Part shown: piece after piece, positions 24,731 to 32,783 of the stretch
Position numbering within the stretch: position 1 is the stretch's first letter
Layout of the letters: every line of letters begins with the position of its first letter
Assembly (NCBI GenBank): GCA_947630075.1
Contig: CANRGF010000004.1
Coordinates: 1-34,329, forward strand
DNA from: an uncultured Clostridia bacterium
Lineage (GTDB): Bacteria > Bacillota > Clostridia > Christensenellales > UBA1242
DNA length: 34,329 nucleotides
Direction of reading: 5' to 3'
Notes under the pieces: generated by a model
Seen by the model: the letters and a program-made list of their open reading frames with translations, nothing else
What the model was told of the DNA's origin: nothing
Database searches by the model: none
Position numbers and translations under genes: made by a program

Positions 24731-24759
24731 GTTTATAAAATATTTTTTGGAGGAAGAAA

Positions 24760-25128
24760 ATGGCACGTATATCCGGTGTGGATTTACCAAATGAAAAAAG
24801 AGTTGAAATTGGATTGACCTATATCTATGGTATAGGGCGTGTTTCTGCCAATAAAATTTTGGCAGCCACAGGCATTAATCCAGACACAAGAGTTAAAGAC
24901 CTAACCGAAAACGAAATTGCTTCAATTCGTAAATATATCGAAGCAAATTATGTTGTGGAAGGCGAAAAGCGCAAAGATGTTGCATTAGACATTAAGCGTT
25001 TAAAAGAAATAAGATGCTATCGTGGGCTTCGCCATATTGCAAACTTGCCTGTTCGTGGGCAATCTAGCAAACAAAATGCGCGCACCTGCAAAGGACCTAA
25101 GAAGACGATAGCTAATAAGAAGAAGTAA
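24760..25128 (+). CDS. rpsM: 30S ribosomal protein S13
   Basis: 122 residues. S13 contacts tRNA and the 50S subunit. [26 protein letters not shown] is the start of the family, and [28 protein letters not shown] the end. TGGAGGA precedes the ATG. Confidence 0.98.
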   Translation: MARISGVDLPNEKRVEIGLTYIYGIGRVSANKILAATGINPDTRVKDLTENEIASIRKYIEANYVVEGEKRKDVALDIKRLKEIRCYRGLRHIANLPVRGQSSKQNARTCKGPKKTIANKKK

Positions 25129-25138
25129 GGAGTGAATA

Positions 25139-25528
25139 ATGGCCACTAGAAAAGAAACAAAGAAAAAGAAAATTTTAGTTAGCAATGGCGAAGGTGCTGT
25201 GCATATTTTTGCCAATGCAAACAACACATTGGTTACATTAACCGATAGTTACGGCAACGCTTTGGCTCAAAGCAGCGCCGGCGCTCGTGGCAATAAGGGT
25301 GCTAAAAAGACCACCCCTTACGCTGGTCAGGATGCGGTTGAAACAGTTTTAAAGAATGCTCCAAACTTTGGCATCACAAAGTTGGCAATCTATATTAAAG
25401 GCTCTAATCCAGCGCGTGAAGCAGCAATTCGCGCAGTTGGAGCTGCTGGTTTGCAAGTTACAATGATTAAAGATGTTTCTCCAATTCCGCACAATGGTTG
25501 CAGACCACCTAAGAGAAGAAGGTTATAG
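25139..25528 (+). CDS. rpsK: 30S ribosomal protein S11
   Basis: 129 residues. S11 lies on the 30S platform. GEGAVHIFANANNTLVTLTD, SSAGARGNKGAKKTTPYAGQ and IKDVSPIPHNGCRPPKRRRL are the family segments. It follows rpsM by 10 nt. Confidence 0.98.
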   Translation: MATRKETKKKKILVSNGEGAVHIFANANNTLVTLTDSYGNALAQSSAGARGNKGAKKTTPYAGQDAVETVLKNAPNFGITKLAIYIKGSNPAREAAIRAVGAAGLQVTMIKDVSPIPHNGCRPPKRRRL

Positions 25529-25536
25529 GAGGAATT

Positions 25537-26154
25537 ATGGCAAAGAATTTATATCCTGATTGTAAGCAATGCCGTAGAGAAGGTTGCAAACTTTTCTTGA
25601 AGGGCGAAAGATGTCTCACAAAATGCTCGTTTGATAAACGCCCAGTCATTCCGGGAGTTCACGCAACAGGCAGAAAGAAAGTTAGCGAATATGGCATTCA
25701 GCTTAGAGAGAAGCAAAAAGTGCGCAGAGCATATTGCATTCTTGAAAAACAATTTAGAAACTATTATGAAAAGGCCACTCGTAGCAAAGAGAGCACAGGT
25801 TGGGCACTTTTAAAGATGCTTGAATTGAGGTTGGATAATGTTGTTTATCGCTTAAATTTAGGTTCTTCAAGAACTGAAGCTAGGCAGATTGTCAACCACG
25901 GGCACATCACAGTAAACGGAAAGAAAGTGAATATACCTTCTTATCAAGTTAAAGTTGGCGATGTGATTGCTGTTAAAGAAAGCAAGCAAAATCTTGAAAT
26001 GTTTGCAAGCCTTAAAGGTTTGAAGGTCAACACACCTAAATGGTTGGAGTTTGACACAAACACTCTCACCGGCAAAGTTTTGGCTCTTCCTGAAAGAGAT
26101 GATATAGATTTGAACATTCAAGAACACTTGATTGTTGAATATTATTCAAGATAA
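25537..26154 (+). CDS. rpsD: 30S ribosomal protein S4, zinc type
   Basis: 205 residues. S4 nucleates 30S assembly. The N-terminus has Cys9, Cys12, Cys17, Cys26 and Cys30, fitting the zinc-binding S4 form. QLREKQKVRRAYCILEKQFRNYY and the S4 RNA-binding domain LDNVVYRLNLGSSRTEARQIVNHGHI are clear. In several bacteria S4 represses its own operon. TAGGAGG precedes the ATG. Confidence 0.98.
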   Translation: MAKNLYPDCKQCRREGCKLFLKGERCLTKCSFDKRPVIPGVHATGRKKVSEYGIQLREKQKVRRAYCILEKQFRNYYEKATRSKESTGWALLKMLELRLDNVVYRLNLGSSRTEARQIVNHGHITVNGKKVNIPSYQVKVGDVIAVKESKQNLEMFASLKGLKVNTPKWLEFDTNTLTGKVLALPERDDIDLNIQEHLIVEYYSR

Positions 26155-26169
26155 TAGGAGAATAAAAAT

Positions 26170-27126
26170 ATGATGGAAATTGAAAAACCAAAAATACTTT
26201 TAGAGGAGCAAGATGGAGGCTCTCACGCAATCATCACCGTTGAGCCTTTGGAGAAGGGTTTTGGCATAACCTTAGGCAACATGCTTAGGCGCACATTGCT
26301 TAGTTCACTTCCAGGAGCAGCAATCGTGGGCGTGAAGATTAAAAATGTTTTGCACGAGTTCACCACAATCAAGGGTGTAACTGAAGATGTGCCAGACATT
26401 GTGCTTAACCTAAAAGCCATTGCAGTTAAGACCGAAAGCACAGAAGAAGATTTTAAAGGCACTATGACGCTTAAAAAGAAAGGTGCAGGCGTGCTTTATG
26501 CAAAAGATATTGTTTGCGATGACGGCATCACAGTTATGAATCCTGAGCAATATATCTGCACACTTGATGAAGACGCTGATTTAAACATCACAATGTATGT
26601 CGGCAGAGGGCGCGGATATGTGCCAGCTAGCGGCAACAAAAATTTTTCAGATGAGGTGGATTTCGTGGCAATCGATTCACTCTTCACCCCTGTTAAGCGC
26701 GTAAATTTTGAAGTGCAATCTAGCCGTGTTGGTCGTAGCCTAGATTATGACAAACTTGTTTTGGATATCCAAACTCGTGGCACATCAACGGCAAAAGAAG
26801 TGGTGGCTCTTTCTGCAAAACTTTTAAACGATTACGCAACAATGTTTGTTGAATTGGTTGAAGGTATGGATGGTGTCAATATCCTAGTGGCAAGGAAAGA
26901 GGATGAACGCACAAAACTATTTGAAAAACCTATTGAAGAAATGGAGTTGAGCGTTCGCTCATATAATTGCTTAAAGCGTGCCGGAATAGACACTATTGGC
27001 GACTTGGCAAAGAAAACTCGTGGCGAGATGATGAAAGTTCGCAACATGGGTGCTAAATCTATGGAAGAAGTTATAAATAAACTTGAAGCCTTGGGCATTG
27101 TTCTTGAAGGCAACGAAAATTATTAA
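26170..27126 (+). CDS. rpoA: DNA-directed RNA polymerase alpha subunit
   Basis: 318 residues. Alpha dimers start polymerase assembly. The N-terminal domain has EPLEKGFGITLGNMLRRTLLSSLPGAA and the C-terminal DNA- and activator-binding domain has ELSVRSYNCLKRAGIDTIGDLA and RNMGAKSMEEV. Two ATG codons stand in tandem (26170 and 26173); TAGGAG is close enough to serve either. Confidence 0.98.
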   Translation: MMEIEKPKILLEEQDGGSHAIITVEPLEKGFGITLGNMLRRTLLSSLPGAAIVGVKIKNVLHEFTTIKGVTEDVPDIVLNLKAIAVKTESTEEDFKGTMTLKKKGAGVLYAKDIVCDDGITVMNPEQYICTLDEDADLNITMYVGRGRGYVPASGNKNFSDEVDFVAIDSLFTPVKRVNFEVQSSRVGRSLDYDKLVLDIQTRGTSTAKEVVALSAKLLNDYATMFVELVEGMDGVNILVARKEDERTKLFEKPIEEMELSVRSYNCLKRAGIDTIGDLAKKTRGEMMKVRNMGAKSMEEVINKLEALGIVLEGNENY

Positions 27127-27137
27127 GGAGAAGACAG

Positions 27138-27647
27138 ATGAAAGTTATGAAATTAGGTCGTCCCACAGAAGAGCGCTTGGCAATAATGCGAAATCAAGCC
27201 ACCGACCTTCTCTGGAAAGGCAAAATTGAAACCACTCTTACAAGAGCAAAATCTTTGAAAAGTTACGCAGAGAAAATCTTAACTCTTGCAATCAACTCTT
27301 ATGAAGATGTGGTAACTGTTCAAAAGAATAGCGTGAATAAAAAAGGTGAAAAGACCACTCGCGAAGTTATGAATGACGGTCCTAAAAAACTTGCTGCTCG
27401 TAGGCGCATTAAGGCTAAATTATACACAGTTAAAGAAGAGCGCAGAAAGGGCGAAAAGAAAGCAGACTATCTTGCGCGTATAGACAACATTAAAGACCCA
27501 TTGTTGGAAAAAATATTTAATGTTTACGCTCCAAAATATGCCGCACGCGCAAAAGAGCTTGGCACAGCAGGTGGCTACACTCGCATTCTTAAAACAGGTT
27601 TAAGAAAAGGCGACAATGCCGAAATGGCAATTATCGAATTAATTTAA
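27138..27647 (+). CDS. rplQ: 50S ribosomal protein L17 with an internal insertion
   Basis: 169 residues, against about 115-125 in Bacillus or Escherichia coli. The ends are ordinary: KLGRPTEERLAIMRNQATDLL and KIETTLTRAKSLKSYAEK at the start, GGYTRILKTGLRKGDNAEMAIIELI at the end. Between them, about 40-50 additional residues run from VVTVQKNSVNKKGEK to KEERRKGEKKADYLARID. I believe related insertions occur in other clostridia. It is the last gene of the supercluster. Confidence 0.96.
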   Translation: MKVMKLGRPTEERLAIMRNQATDLLWKGKIETTLTRAKSLKSYAEKILTLAINSYEDVVTVQKNSVNKKGEKTTREVMNDGPKKLAARRRIKAKLYTVKEERRKGEKKADYLARIDNIKDPLLEKIFNVYAPKYAARAKELGTAGGYTRILKTGLRKGDNAEMAIIELI

Positions 27648-27671
27648 TGGGCAATTTTTTGTCCATTTTTT
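27648..27671 (+). terminator. First terminator after rplQ
   Basis: TGGGCAA (27648-27654) pairs with TTGTCCA (27659-27665), with one G-U pair, followed by six T residues. It starts one base after the rplQ stop. Confidence 0.75.
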
Positions 27672-27678
27672 ATTTTGT

Positions 27679-27710
27679 GAAAACCAATTCATTGTTGGTT
27701 TTCTTTTTTT
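27679..27710 (+). terminator. Second, tandem terminator after rplQ
   Basis: GAAAACCAA (27679-27687) and TTGGTTTTC (27695-27703) are perfectly paired and followed by seven T residues. Two terminators in a row fit the end of a highly transcribed operon. Confidence 0.9.
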
Positions 27711-27825
27711 ATTAAAATGTTTTTTGATAAAAATTTTTAAAAACATATAAAATTTGCGCAAATTTGCGTGATTTTGCCATGATTTTCATATAATTCAAAA
27801 AATTTTTTGTGTTAAATTGCTTTGC

Positions 27826-30111
27826 ATGAGCAAAATTAAAAACTTAAATTTTCAAAACGCCATTAAATATTTTTGTTTGTTTTTCGTCTGCTTAGTGCTT
27901 TCAAACGCCACAATAAATAACCTTTCACCATTTCTATTTGCCTTTTATTTTGCGTGCATTTTTGTTGGATTAAATGAAAAATTGTTGGCAGTTTTCACCC
28001 TTTCTTCTGCCGTGGCAGTTTCGCCAAATTTAAAATCATTTTATGTGGCACTCACAGTTGTGGCGGTTGGCTTAATTGTCTTTTATCTTCATCGAATATT
28101 AAAAAAGCGCATTGCCTTGCTTAGCATATTTCTTGCTTTTGTGGTGTCGCTAATTACATATTTTTATTATAATCGCACAGATATTTTCGCAATCATCTTT
28201 TATCTAATCTTGGGGATTATTTCGCTATATGTGATGATAACCGTTTTGCAAGTGTTGTTGCTTAGAAAAAATTGCTTTAAATTGACCATTGACGAAAGCA
28301 TTTGCTTTTTGTTTGTGGTGGCACTTTTAGGGGTTGGCATGGCTCCGATTAAGATTATGGATTTTGCCGTCTATCGAGCCGTGATAATGCTATTAATTTT
28401 TGTGTTGTTGCGCACTGAAAATTTGCCTATTGCAGTGGCTGTGTCGCTCTCGTTTGGATTGGGAGTGTCGCTTAGTCAAGTTTCGCTCGTGCCGATTGCA
28501 GAATTTGCCATTCTTCTGCTTGTGGCAAACATTTTTCCCGCTCAGAAAAAATTTAGAATTGTTTGCCTCACATTTATTTTAGATGCTTTCATTCAATACT
28601 TTTTTATATCCACTGGAGCGAAAATGTTATACGCATTAGCACCAATCGTTTTGGCGGGGATAATTTATCTTCTTTTGCCAAATAAAATCATGTCGGCACT
28701 AGCAGATTTAGTTTATGTGAAGAGCACGGAAATAAGTTCAAGAAATCTCATCAACACCACACGAAAAAACATACGCAAAAGAATGAGTGAACTTAGCAAT
28801 GTGTTTTTGGATATGAAGCAACTCCACCTAAATATGGTTAAGCGCGAGTTGGGGAAAGAAGAACTGATAAAAATGCTCACAAGAGAAGTCTGCGCAAACT
28901 GCTGTAAGGATTGCTTAGATAAAAACAAATGCACGCGTTCTTTGGGGCTTGACACCCGCTCAAATTTAGAAAATTTAATTGAAATTGCCATAAATAAAGG
29001 CAAAGTTTCGTTGCTAGACATTCCAAGCGGACTTTCTTCTAGGTGCGGGAAATTAAGTTATTTAGTCAATTTAATTAATAGATTGAGCGATGAATATAGG
29101 CAATATAAAAACATGCAAGCCGATGTGAATAATGTGAAGATTCTGCTTGCCGAACAAATGGGTGCGGTGTCCCAACTGCTTTTGGATATAGGAGAAGAGA
29201 TAGACACGAATGTAACCTTTGATATGGCTCGCGAAAATAAAATTGTCTCCCGCCTATTGAGTGCGAATGTTGAATGCAGAGAAGTGCTATTATATGAAGA
29301 AAAAAACAATGATTTTTCCGCTATGTTGGTGGTGAAATCAGGCTCGCCCCATCCCGTTATTGAAAAGGCGGTGAGTGAAGTTTGCCGTTTGCCAATGCAA
29401 ATCACGTCAGCCACACCGATTGAAGAAGGGAATTATGACACAATCACCCTTCACAAACTAAATAAATATGATTGCGTGTTTGGGCTTGCAAGTTGCAATA
29501 AATCTGGCAATGAAGAGAGCGGAGATTGCCATAGCATCATTCGCTTGGGTGGCACAAAATTTTTGCTCGCCTTGTGCGATGGCATGGGCAGTGGAAAATC
29601 TGCACATAAAATGAGTGCCATGACGCTCGGCCTTATTGAAAATTTTTATCGCGTTGGCTTTGATAATGAAATTATTTTAGAGAGCGTGAATAAACTTCTG
29701 GCAATCAACAATCAAGAGAGTTATTCCACTCTTGATGTCTGCCTAATAGATTTAGATAAAAGCCTTGCAGATTTCATAAAGGTGGGCTCGCCTTTTGGAG
29801 TAATCAAAAGGGAGGATAAAATTGAATTGGTGGAAGGAGGAGCGCTTCCTATTGGTGCACTCGATAATATCACTCCTGCCACGAAGAAAACCACCATTTC
29901 CACAAAGGACATAATTATCATGGCAACGGACGGTATAACAGATGCTTTTGCCAGTCAAGAAAACTTCATTGAATATGTTTCAGCTCTAGCCACAAACAAC
30001 CCTCAAAGCATTGCCGAAAGCATTTTAAATGAGGCTATATCATTAAACGAAAATAGCGCAAAGGACGACATGACCGTGCTGGTTGCTCGCACATATCTAA
30101 AAAACAAATAA
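27826..30111 (+). CDS. spoIIE: Stage II sporulation protein E, PP2C-type phosphatase
   Basis: 761 residues from the ATG at 27826. SpoIIE is a membrane phosphatase that dephosphorylates SpoIIAA and so activates sigma-F in the forespore. Residues 10-290 hold about ten hydrophobic segments. A Cys cluster (CANCCKDC..KC, about 356-371) lies in the central linker, as in the family. The C-terminal phosphatase has DGMGSGKSA (metal-binding Asp585), STLDVCLIDL, TDGITDAF and the final DDMTVLVA (Asp747-748). A TTG at 27817 is in frame but the ATG gives the better start. No Shine-Dalgarno sequence is visible. A TATAAT (27789-27794) and a TTAAAT (27812-27817) are possible -10 boxes, neither with a good -35; sporulation promoters often lack one. 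I see no clear Spo0A box. spoIIE next to tilS is a conserved Firmicutes order. Confidence 0.95.
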   Translation: MSKIKNLNFQNAIKYFCLFFVCLVLSNATINNLSPFLFAFYFACIFVGLNEKLLAVFTLSSAVAVSPNLKSFYVALTVVAVGLIVFYLHRILKKRIALLSIFLAFVVSLITYFYYNRTDIFAIIFYLILGIISLYVMITVLQVLLLRKNCFKLTIDESICFLFVVALLGVGMAPIKIMDFAVYRAVIMLLIFVLLRTENLPIAVAVSLSFGLGVSLSQVSLVPIAEFAILLLVANIFPAQKKFRIVCLTFILDAFIQYFFISTGAKMLYALAPIVLAGIIYLLLPNKIMSALADLVYVKSTEISSRNLINTTRKNIRKRMSELSNVFLDMKQLHLNMVKRELGKEELIKMLTREVCANCCKDCLDKNKCTRSLGLDTRSNLENLIEIAINKGKVSLLDIPSGLSSRCGKLSYLVNLINRLSDEYRQYKNMQADVNNVKILLAEQMGAVSQLLLDIGEEIDTNVTFDMARENKIVSRLLSANVECREVLLYEEKNNDFSAMLVVKSGSPHPVIEKAVSEVCRLPMQITSATPIEEGNYDTITLHKLNKYDCVFGLASCNKSGNEESGDCHSIIRLGGTKFLLALCDGMGSGKSAHKMSAMTLGLIENFYRVGFDNEIILESVNKLLAINNQESYSTLDVCLIDLDKSLADFIKVGSPFGVIKREDKIELVEGGALPIGALDNITPATKKTTISTKDIIIMATDGITDAFASQENFIEYVSALATNNPQSIAESILNEAISLNENSAKDDMTVLVARTYLKNK

Positions 30112-30146
30112 ATCAAAAAAATTTTTAAATTATCAAAAAAAACGTT

Positions 30147-30184
30147 AAAAACTGCAAATTTTCATTGATTTTTGCGGTTTTTTT
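30147..30184 (+). terminator. Rho-independent terminator of spoIIE
   Basis: AAACTGCAAA (30148-30157) pairs with TTTGCGGTTT (30171-30180) with one G-U pair, and a T-tract follows. Confidence 0.75.
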
Positions 30185-30204
30185 CAAATTTTTAAAAAAT
30201 GCTA

Positions 30205-30233
30205 TTGCAAAATTCTTGTTTTTGTTGTATAAT
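30205..30233 (+). promoter_or_regulatory. Predicted sigma-A promoter of tilS
   Basis: TTGCAA (30205-30210) and TATAAT (30228-30233) are 17 bp apart. Confidence 0.75.
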
Positions 30234-30266
30234 AAAAGCAAAGTTTAATCACAAATGGAGATTGGT

Positions 30267-31610
30267 ATGGAAGGTGTTTTAGATTATATTAAGAAAAACA
30301 AAATGATTAACCGTGGCGAGATAATCGGCGTGGCTTGCTCGGGCGGGCGAGATAGCATTGCTCTATTGCACTATCTCAACTCAATCAAAACTGAGCTGGA
30401 TTGTGAAGTGGTTGCGGTTACTGTTGACCACGGCATTCGCAAGAACAGTGCGGCAGATGTTGAATTTGTTATGCAGTTTTGCAAGGACAATAAAATTCGT
30501 GCCTATAAATTTAAGGGAGAAGCATTAAAGGTTGCCAAGGAAGAAAAATTATCGATAGAACAAGCTGCAAGAAAAGTTAGATATGGTGTGTTTGAAACCT
30601 TAATTAAAAAAGGCTTGGTGGATAAAATTGCACTCGCTCACCACATGTACGACCAAGCAGAAACAGTGCTTTTAAACATTGTGCGCGGGGCATCACTTGC
30701 CGGTGCGCGTGGCATGGAGCCTGTGCGTGATGGAATTTACATCCGCCCATTGTTAAACACTCCACGCGAAGAGATAATGTCGTATCTAGACGAGTTTGGT
30801 CTTGAATATGTGGAAGATGAAACGAATAAGGACAACACTTATTCTCGCAACTACATTCGCAATGTTGTTATGCCAACTCTGCGCCGCCAATTTAGGCAGG
30901 TGGATAGAAGCATCGTTAAGTTTGCAGAATTCTGCGCGAAAGATGACGATTTCATCAATAAGCAAATCAATCTTGGCACGGTGATAGACGGCAAAGATTA
31001 TGTGAAAGTTCCGCTATCTTATTTCTATCAAGATGAGGTGCTTGTAAATCGCATTTTGATGAAGGTGTTTAAGCGTTTTGCCCTTCAGGATATTGAAAGC
31101 AAACATATCAATATGGTGCGCGAATTTGCTTTGGAAGCAAATAATGGCAGCATTATCAACCTTCCTTTCAAATTGAAAGTTTGCAAGGAGTATGACTATA
31201 TAATAATCGGTGCAATAAAAAAGGTTGCAAGCCATGGAGAATATCAATTTAGGCACGGCAAACTAAAAATAGACGATTATGGTGTGATTCGTGCAACGGC
31301 AAGCAAGGTTAAAACCGAGCCAAAGCCACATCAGCACATCGTAGATTACGAAGCAATTCCAGAAGATGCAGTTTGGCGTTTTAGGCAGGAAGGGGACACA
31401 TTTGCGCCACTTGGCTTGAAGGGCAGCAAGAAATTGAAGGACTATTTTATTGATAAGAAAATCCCACAGCGCATGAGGGACACAATTCCTGTGTTGGCGG
31501 TTGGCAACAAAATTTTAATTATCGCAGATATTGAAATTAGCGATGAAGTGAAAGTTACGGATAAAACCACCCAATTCTTCAAAATCAACTACGAAAAAGA
31601 TTTAATTTAA
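30267..31610 (+). CDS. tilS: tRNA(Ile)-lysidine synthetase
   Basis: 447 residues. TilS converts C34 of the CAU-anticodon tRNA-Ile to lysidine so that it reads AUA. The ATP pyrophosphatase loop is ACSGGRDS (23-30), followed by TVDHGIRKNSAADVEFV and AHHMYDQAETVLLNIVRG. The C-terminal TilS domain has RFRQEGDTFAPLGLKGSKKLKDYF. An in-frame ATG at 30255 exists, but the ATG at 30267 has GGAG (30257-30260) at proper spacing and gives the usual N-terminus, so I prefer it. It has its own promoter and a terminator that overlaps the next promoter. Confidence 0.95.
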   Translation: MEGVLDYIKKNKMINRGEIIGVACSGGRDSIALLHYLNSIKTELDCEVVAVTVDHGIRKNSAADVEFVMQFCKDNKIRAYKFKGEALKVAKEEKLSIEQAARKVRYGVFETLIKKGLVDKIALAHHMYDQAETVLLNIVRGASLAGARGMEPVRDGIYIRPLLNTPREEIMSYLDEFGLEYVEDETNKDNTYSRNYIRNVVMPTLRRQFRQVDRSIVKFAEFCAKDDDFINKQINLGTVIDGKDYVKVPLSYFYQDEVLVNRILMKVFKRFALQDIESKHINMVREFALEANNGSIINLPFKLKVCKEYDYIIIGAIKKVASHGEYQFRHGKLKIDDYGVIRATASKVKTEPKPHQHIVDYEAIPEDAVWRFRQEGDTFAPLGLKGSKKLKDYFIDKKIPQRMRDTIPVLAVGNKILIIADIEISDEVKVTDKTTQFFKINYEKDLI

Positions 31611-31628
31611 TAGGTTAGTAAAATAAAA

Positions 31629-31674
31629 AATTGTCAGTAAATTTGCCAAAATCTATTGACAATTCTTTTTTTTT
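31629..31674 (+). terminator. Terminator of tilS, overlapping the rpsL promoter
   Basis: AATTGTCA (31629-31636) and TGACAATT (31657-31664) are perfectly paired across a 20-nt loop and followed by C and nine T residues. The right arm contains the -35 box of the rpsL promoter. Confidence 0.75.
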
Positions 31675-31684
31675 ATAATAAAAT
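31656..31684 (+). promoter_or_regulatory. Promoter of the str cluster (rpsL-rpsG-fusA)
   Basis: TTGACA (31656-31661) and TAAAAT (31679-31684) are 17 bp apart. A consensus TATAAT at 31674-31679 is also present but only 12 bp from the -35, too close. Transcription should begin near 31691. Confidence 0.75.
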
Positions 31685-31690
31685 TAATTC

Positions 31691-31847
31691 GTTATAGTAC
31701 AAAATGCTGTTTGTAAATAACGACCCCCACATTGTAGCGGTGGGGATTCGGCGCTTTGCCCTTAGCAAGTTTCACTTGCGGGCTGCGGCTCATAATTGAG
31801 TTTAGGGCAAGCGAAGTGATTTATTAACAAATTTTCAAGGAGGAAAA
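31691..31847 (+). promoter_or_regulatory. Structured 5' leader of rpsL, probable regulatory RNA
   Basis: About 155 nt of non-coding leader. CCCCAC/GTGGGG (31725-31730 / 31740-31745) is a perfect GC-rich hairpin. Next, CGC-T-TTGCCCT (31752-31762) pairs with AGGGCAAGCG (31804-31813), enclosing two perfect hairpins, GCAAGT/ACTTGC (31765-31770 / 31774-31779) and CTCA/TGAG (31789-31792 / 31797-31800): a three-way junction. CAAGGAGG and the rpsL ATG follow. It is not a terminator. Control by S12, S7 or another product is plausible but not shown. Confidence 0.6.
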
Positions 31848-32219
31848 ATGCCTACAATTAATCAATTAGTTAAAAAAGGCAGAGTTAAGCAAACTCAAAA
31901 GAGCCAATCTATTCTTTTGGATAAGTGCCCTCAAAAGCGCGGTGTTTGTTTAACTGTTACCACCACCACACCTAAAAAGCCAAACTCGGCATTAAGAAAG
32001 ATTTGCCGTGTTCGCCTTTCAACAGGCAAGGAAACCACTTGCTATATCCCAGGCGAAGGCCACAATTTGCAAGAGCACAATGTTGTGTTGGTGCGTGGCG
32101 GTCGTGTGCCAGACCTTCCAGGTGTGCGTTATCATGTTGTGCGCGGTGCGTTGGATACTGCCGCTGTGCAAAAGCGCAAACAAGGTCGTTCTAAATATGG
32201 CGCAAAAAGGCCTAAATAA
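31848..32219 (+). CDS. rpsL: 30S ribosomal protein S12
   Basis: 123 residues. S12 sits at the decoding centre. [54 protein letters not shown] and [10 protein letters not shown] are the family segments, quoted in order. Lys43, a streptomycin-sensitivity residue, is present. The second such residue, normally Lys88 in GRVKDLPG, is proline here (GRVPDLPG); Asp89, the methylthiolation site, is kept. It follows a structured leader and a strong AAGGAGG site. Confidence 0.98.
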   Translation: MPTINQLVKKGRVKQTQKSQSILLDKCPQKRGVCLTVTTTTPKKPNSALRKICRVRLSTGKETTCYIPGEGHNLQEHNVVLVRGGRVPDLPGVRYHVVRGALDTAAVQKRKQGRSKYGAKRPK

Positions 32220-32220
32220 T

Positions 32221-32261
32221 AAATTTGTTAGCACACCAATTAGTGTGGCTGTGTTGAATTT
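32221..32261 (+). promoter_or_regulatory. Stem-loop in the rpsL-rpsG gap
   Basis: AAATT (32221-32225) pairs with AATTT (32257-32261), and inside it AGCACAC (32230-32236) pairs with GTGTGGCT (32243-32250) with one bulged base. The 79-nt gap is long for a ribosomal operon. In Escherichia coli, S7 represses its operon by binding this same gap, so the stem-loop is a candidate S7 site. Confidence 0.45.
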
Positions 32262-32298
32262 ATGATTTAAAAATTAAAATTTAAAATAAGGAGAAAAT

Positions 32299-32769
32299 AT
32301 GTCAAGAAGAAATCAGGCTGTCAAAAGAGAAGTGTTGCCAGACCCGCTTTATAATTCAGTTTTGGTCACTAAACTTGTAAATCAGGTGATGATGGACGGC
32401 AAAAAGGGCATTGCACAAACAATCGTTTATAGCGCAATGAAACTCGCTGGCGAGAAATTGAAAGATGAACCACTTAATATTTTAACAGCAGCTATTGAAA
32501 ATGTTAAGCCTAAGCTTGAAACTAAAGCTAGGCGCGTTGGCGGAGCAAACTATCAAGTTCCGCTAGAAGTGTCTGCCGATAGGCAGCAAACGCTCGCAAT
32601 TCGCTGGTTGGTTATGTTTGCCCGCAAGCGTAATGAGCGTGGCATGGAAAACAAACTTTCCGCAGAAATTGTGGACGCATTTAATCAAACAGGCGGCGCA
32701 ATTAAGCGTAGAGATGATATGCATAGGCAAGCAGAAGCAAACAAAGCGTTTGCTCACTTCCGCTTTTAA
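32299..32769 (+). CDS. rpsG: 30S ribosomal protein S7
   Basis: 156 residues. S7 starts assembly of the 30S head. SRRNQAVKREVLPDPLYNS, MMDGKKGIAQTIVYSAM, GGANYQVPLEVSADRQQTLAIRW and NKAFAHFRF are present. AAGGAG precedes the ATG. Confidence 0.98.
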   Translation: MSRRNQAVKREVLPDPLYNSVLVTKLVNQVMMDGKKGIAQTIVYSAMKLAGEKLKDEPLNILTAAIENVKPKLETKARRVGGANYQVPLEVSADRQQTLAIRWLVMFARKRNERGMENKLSAEIVDAFNQTGGAIKRRDDMHRQAEANKAFAHFRF

Positions 32770-32783
32770 TTTAGGGGGATATT

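Noticed and set aside
27764-27794. spoIIE promoter TTGCGT / TATAAT
   Set aside because: The spacing is 19 bp and no Spo0A box is evident, so I did not list it as a feature.
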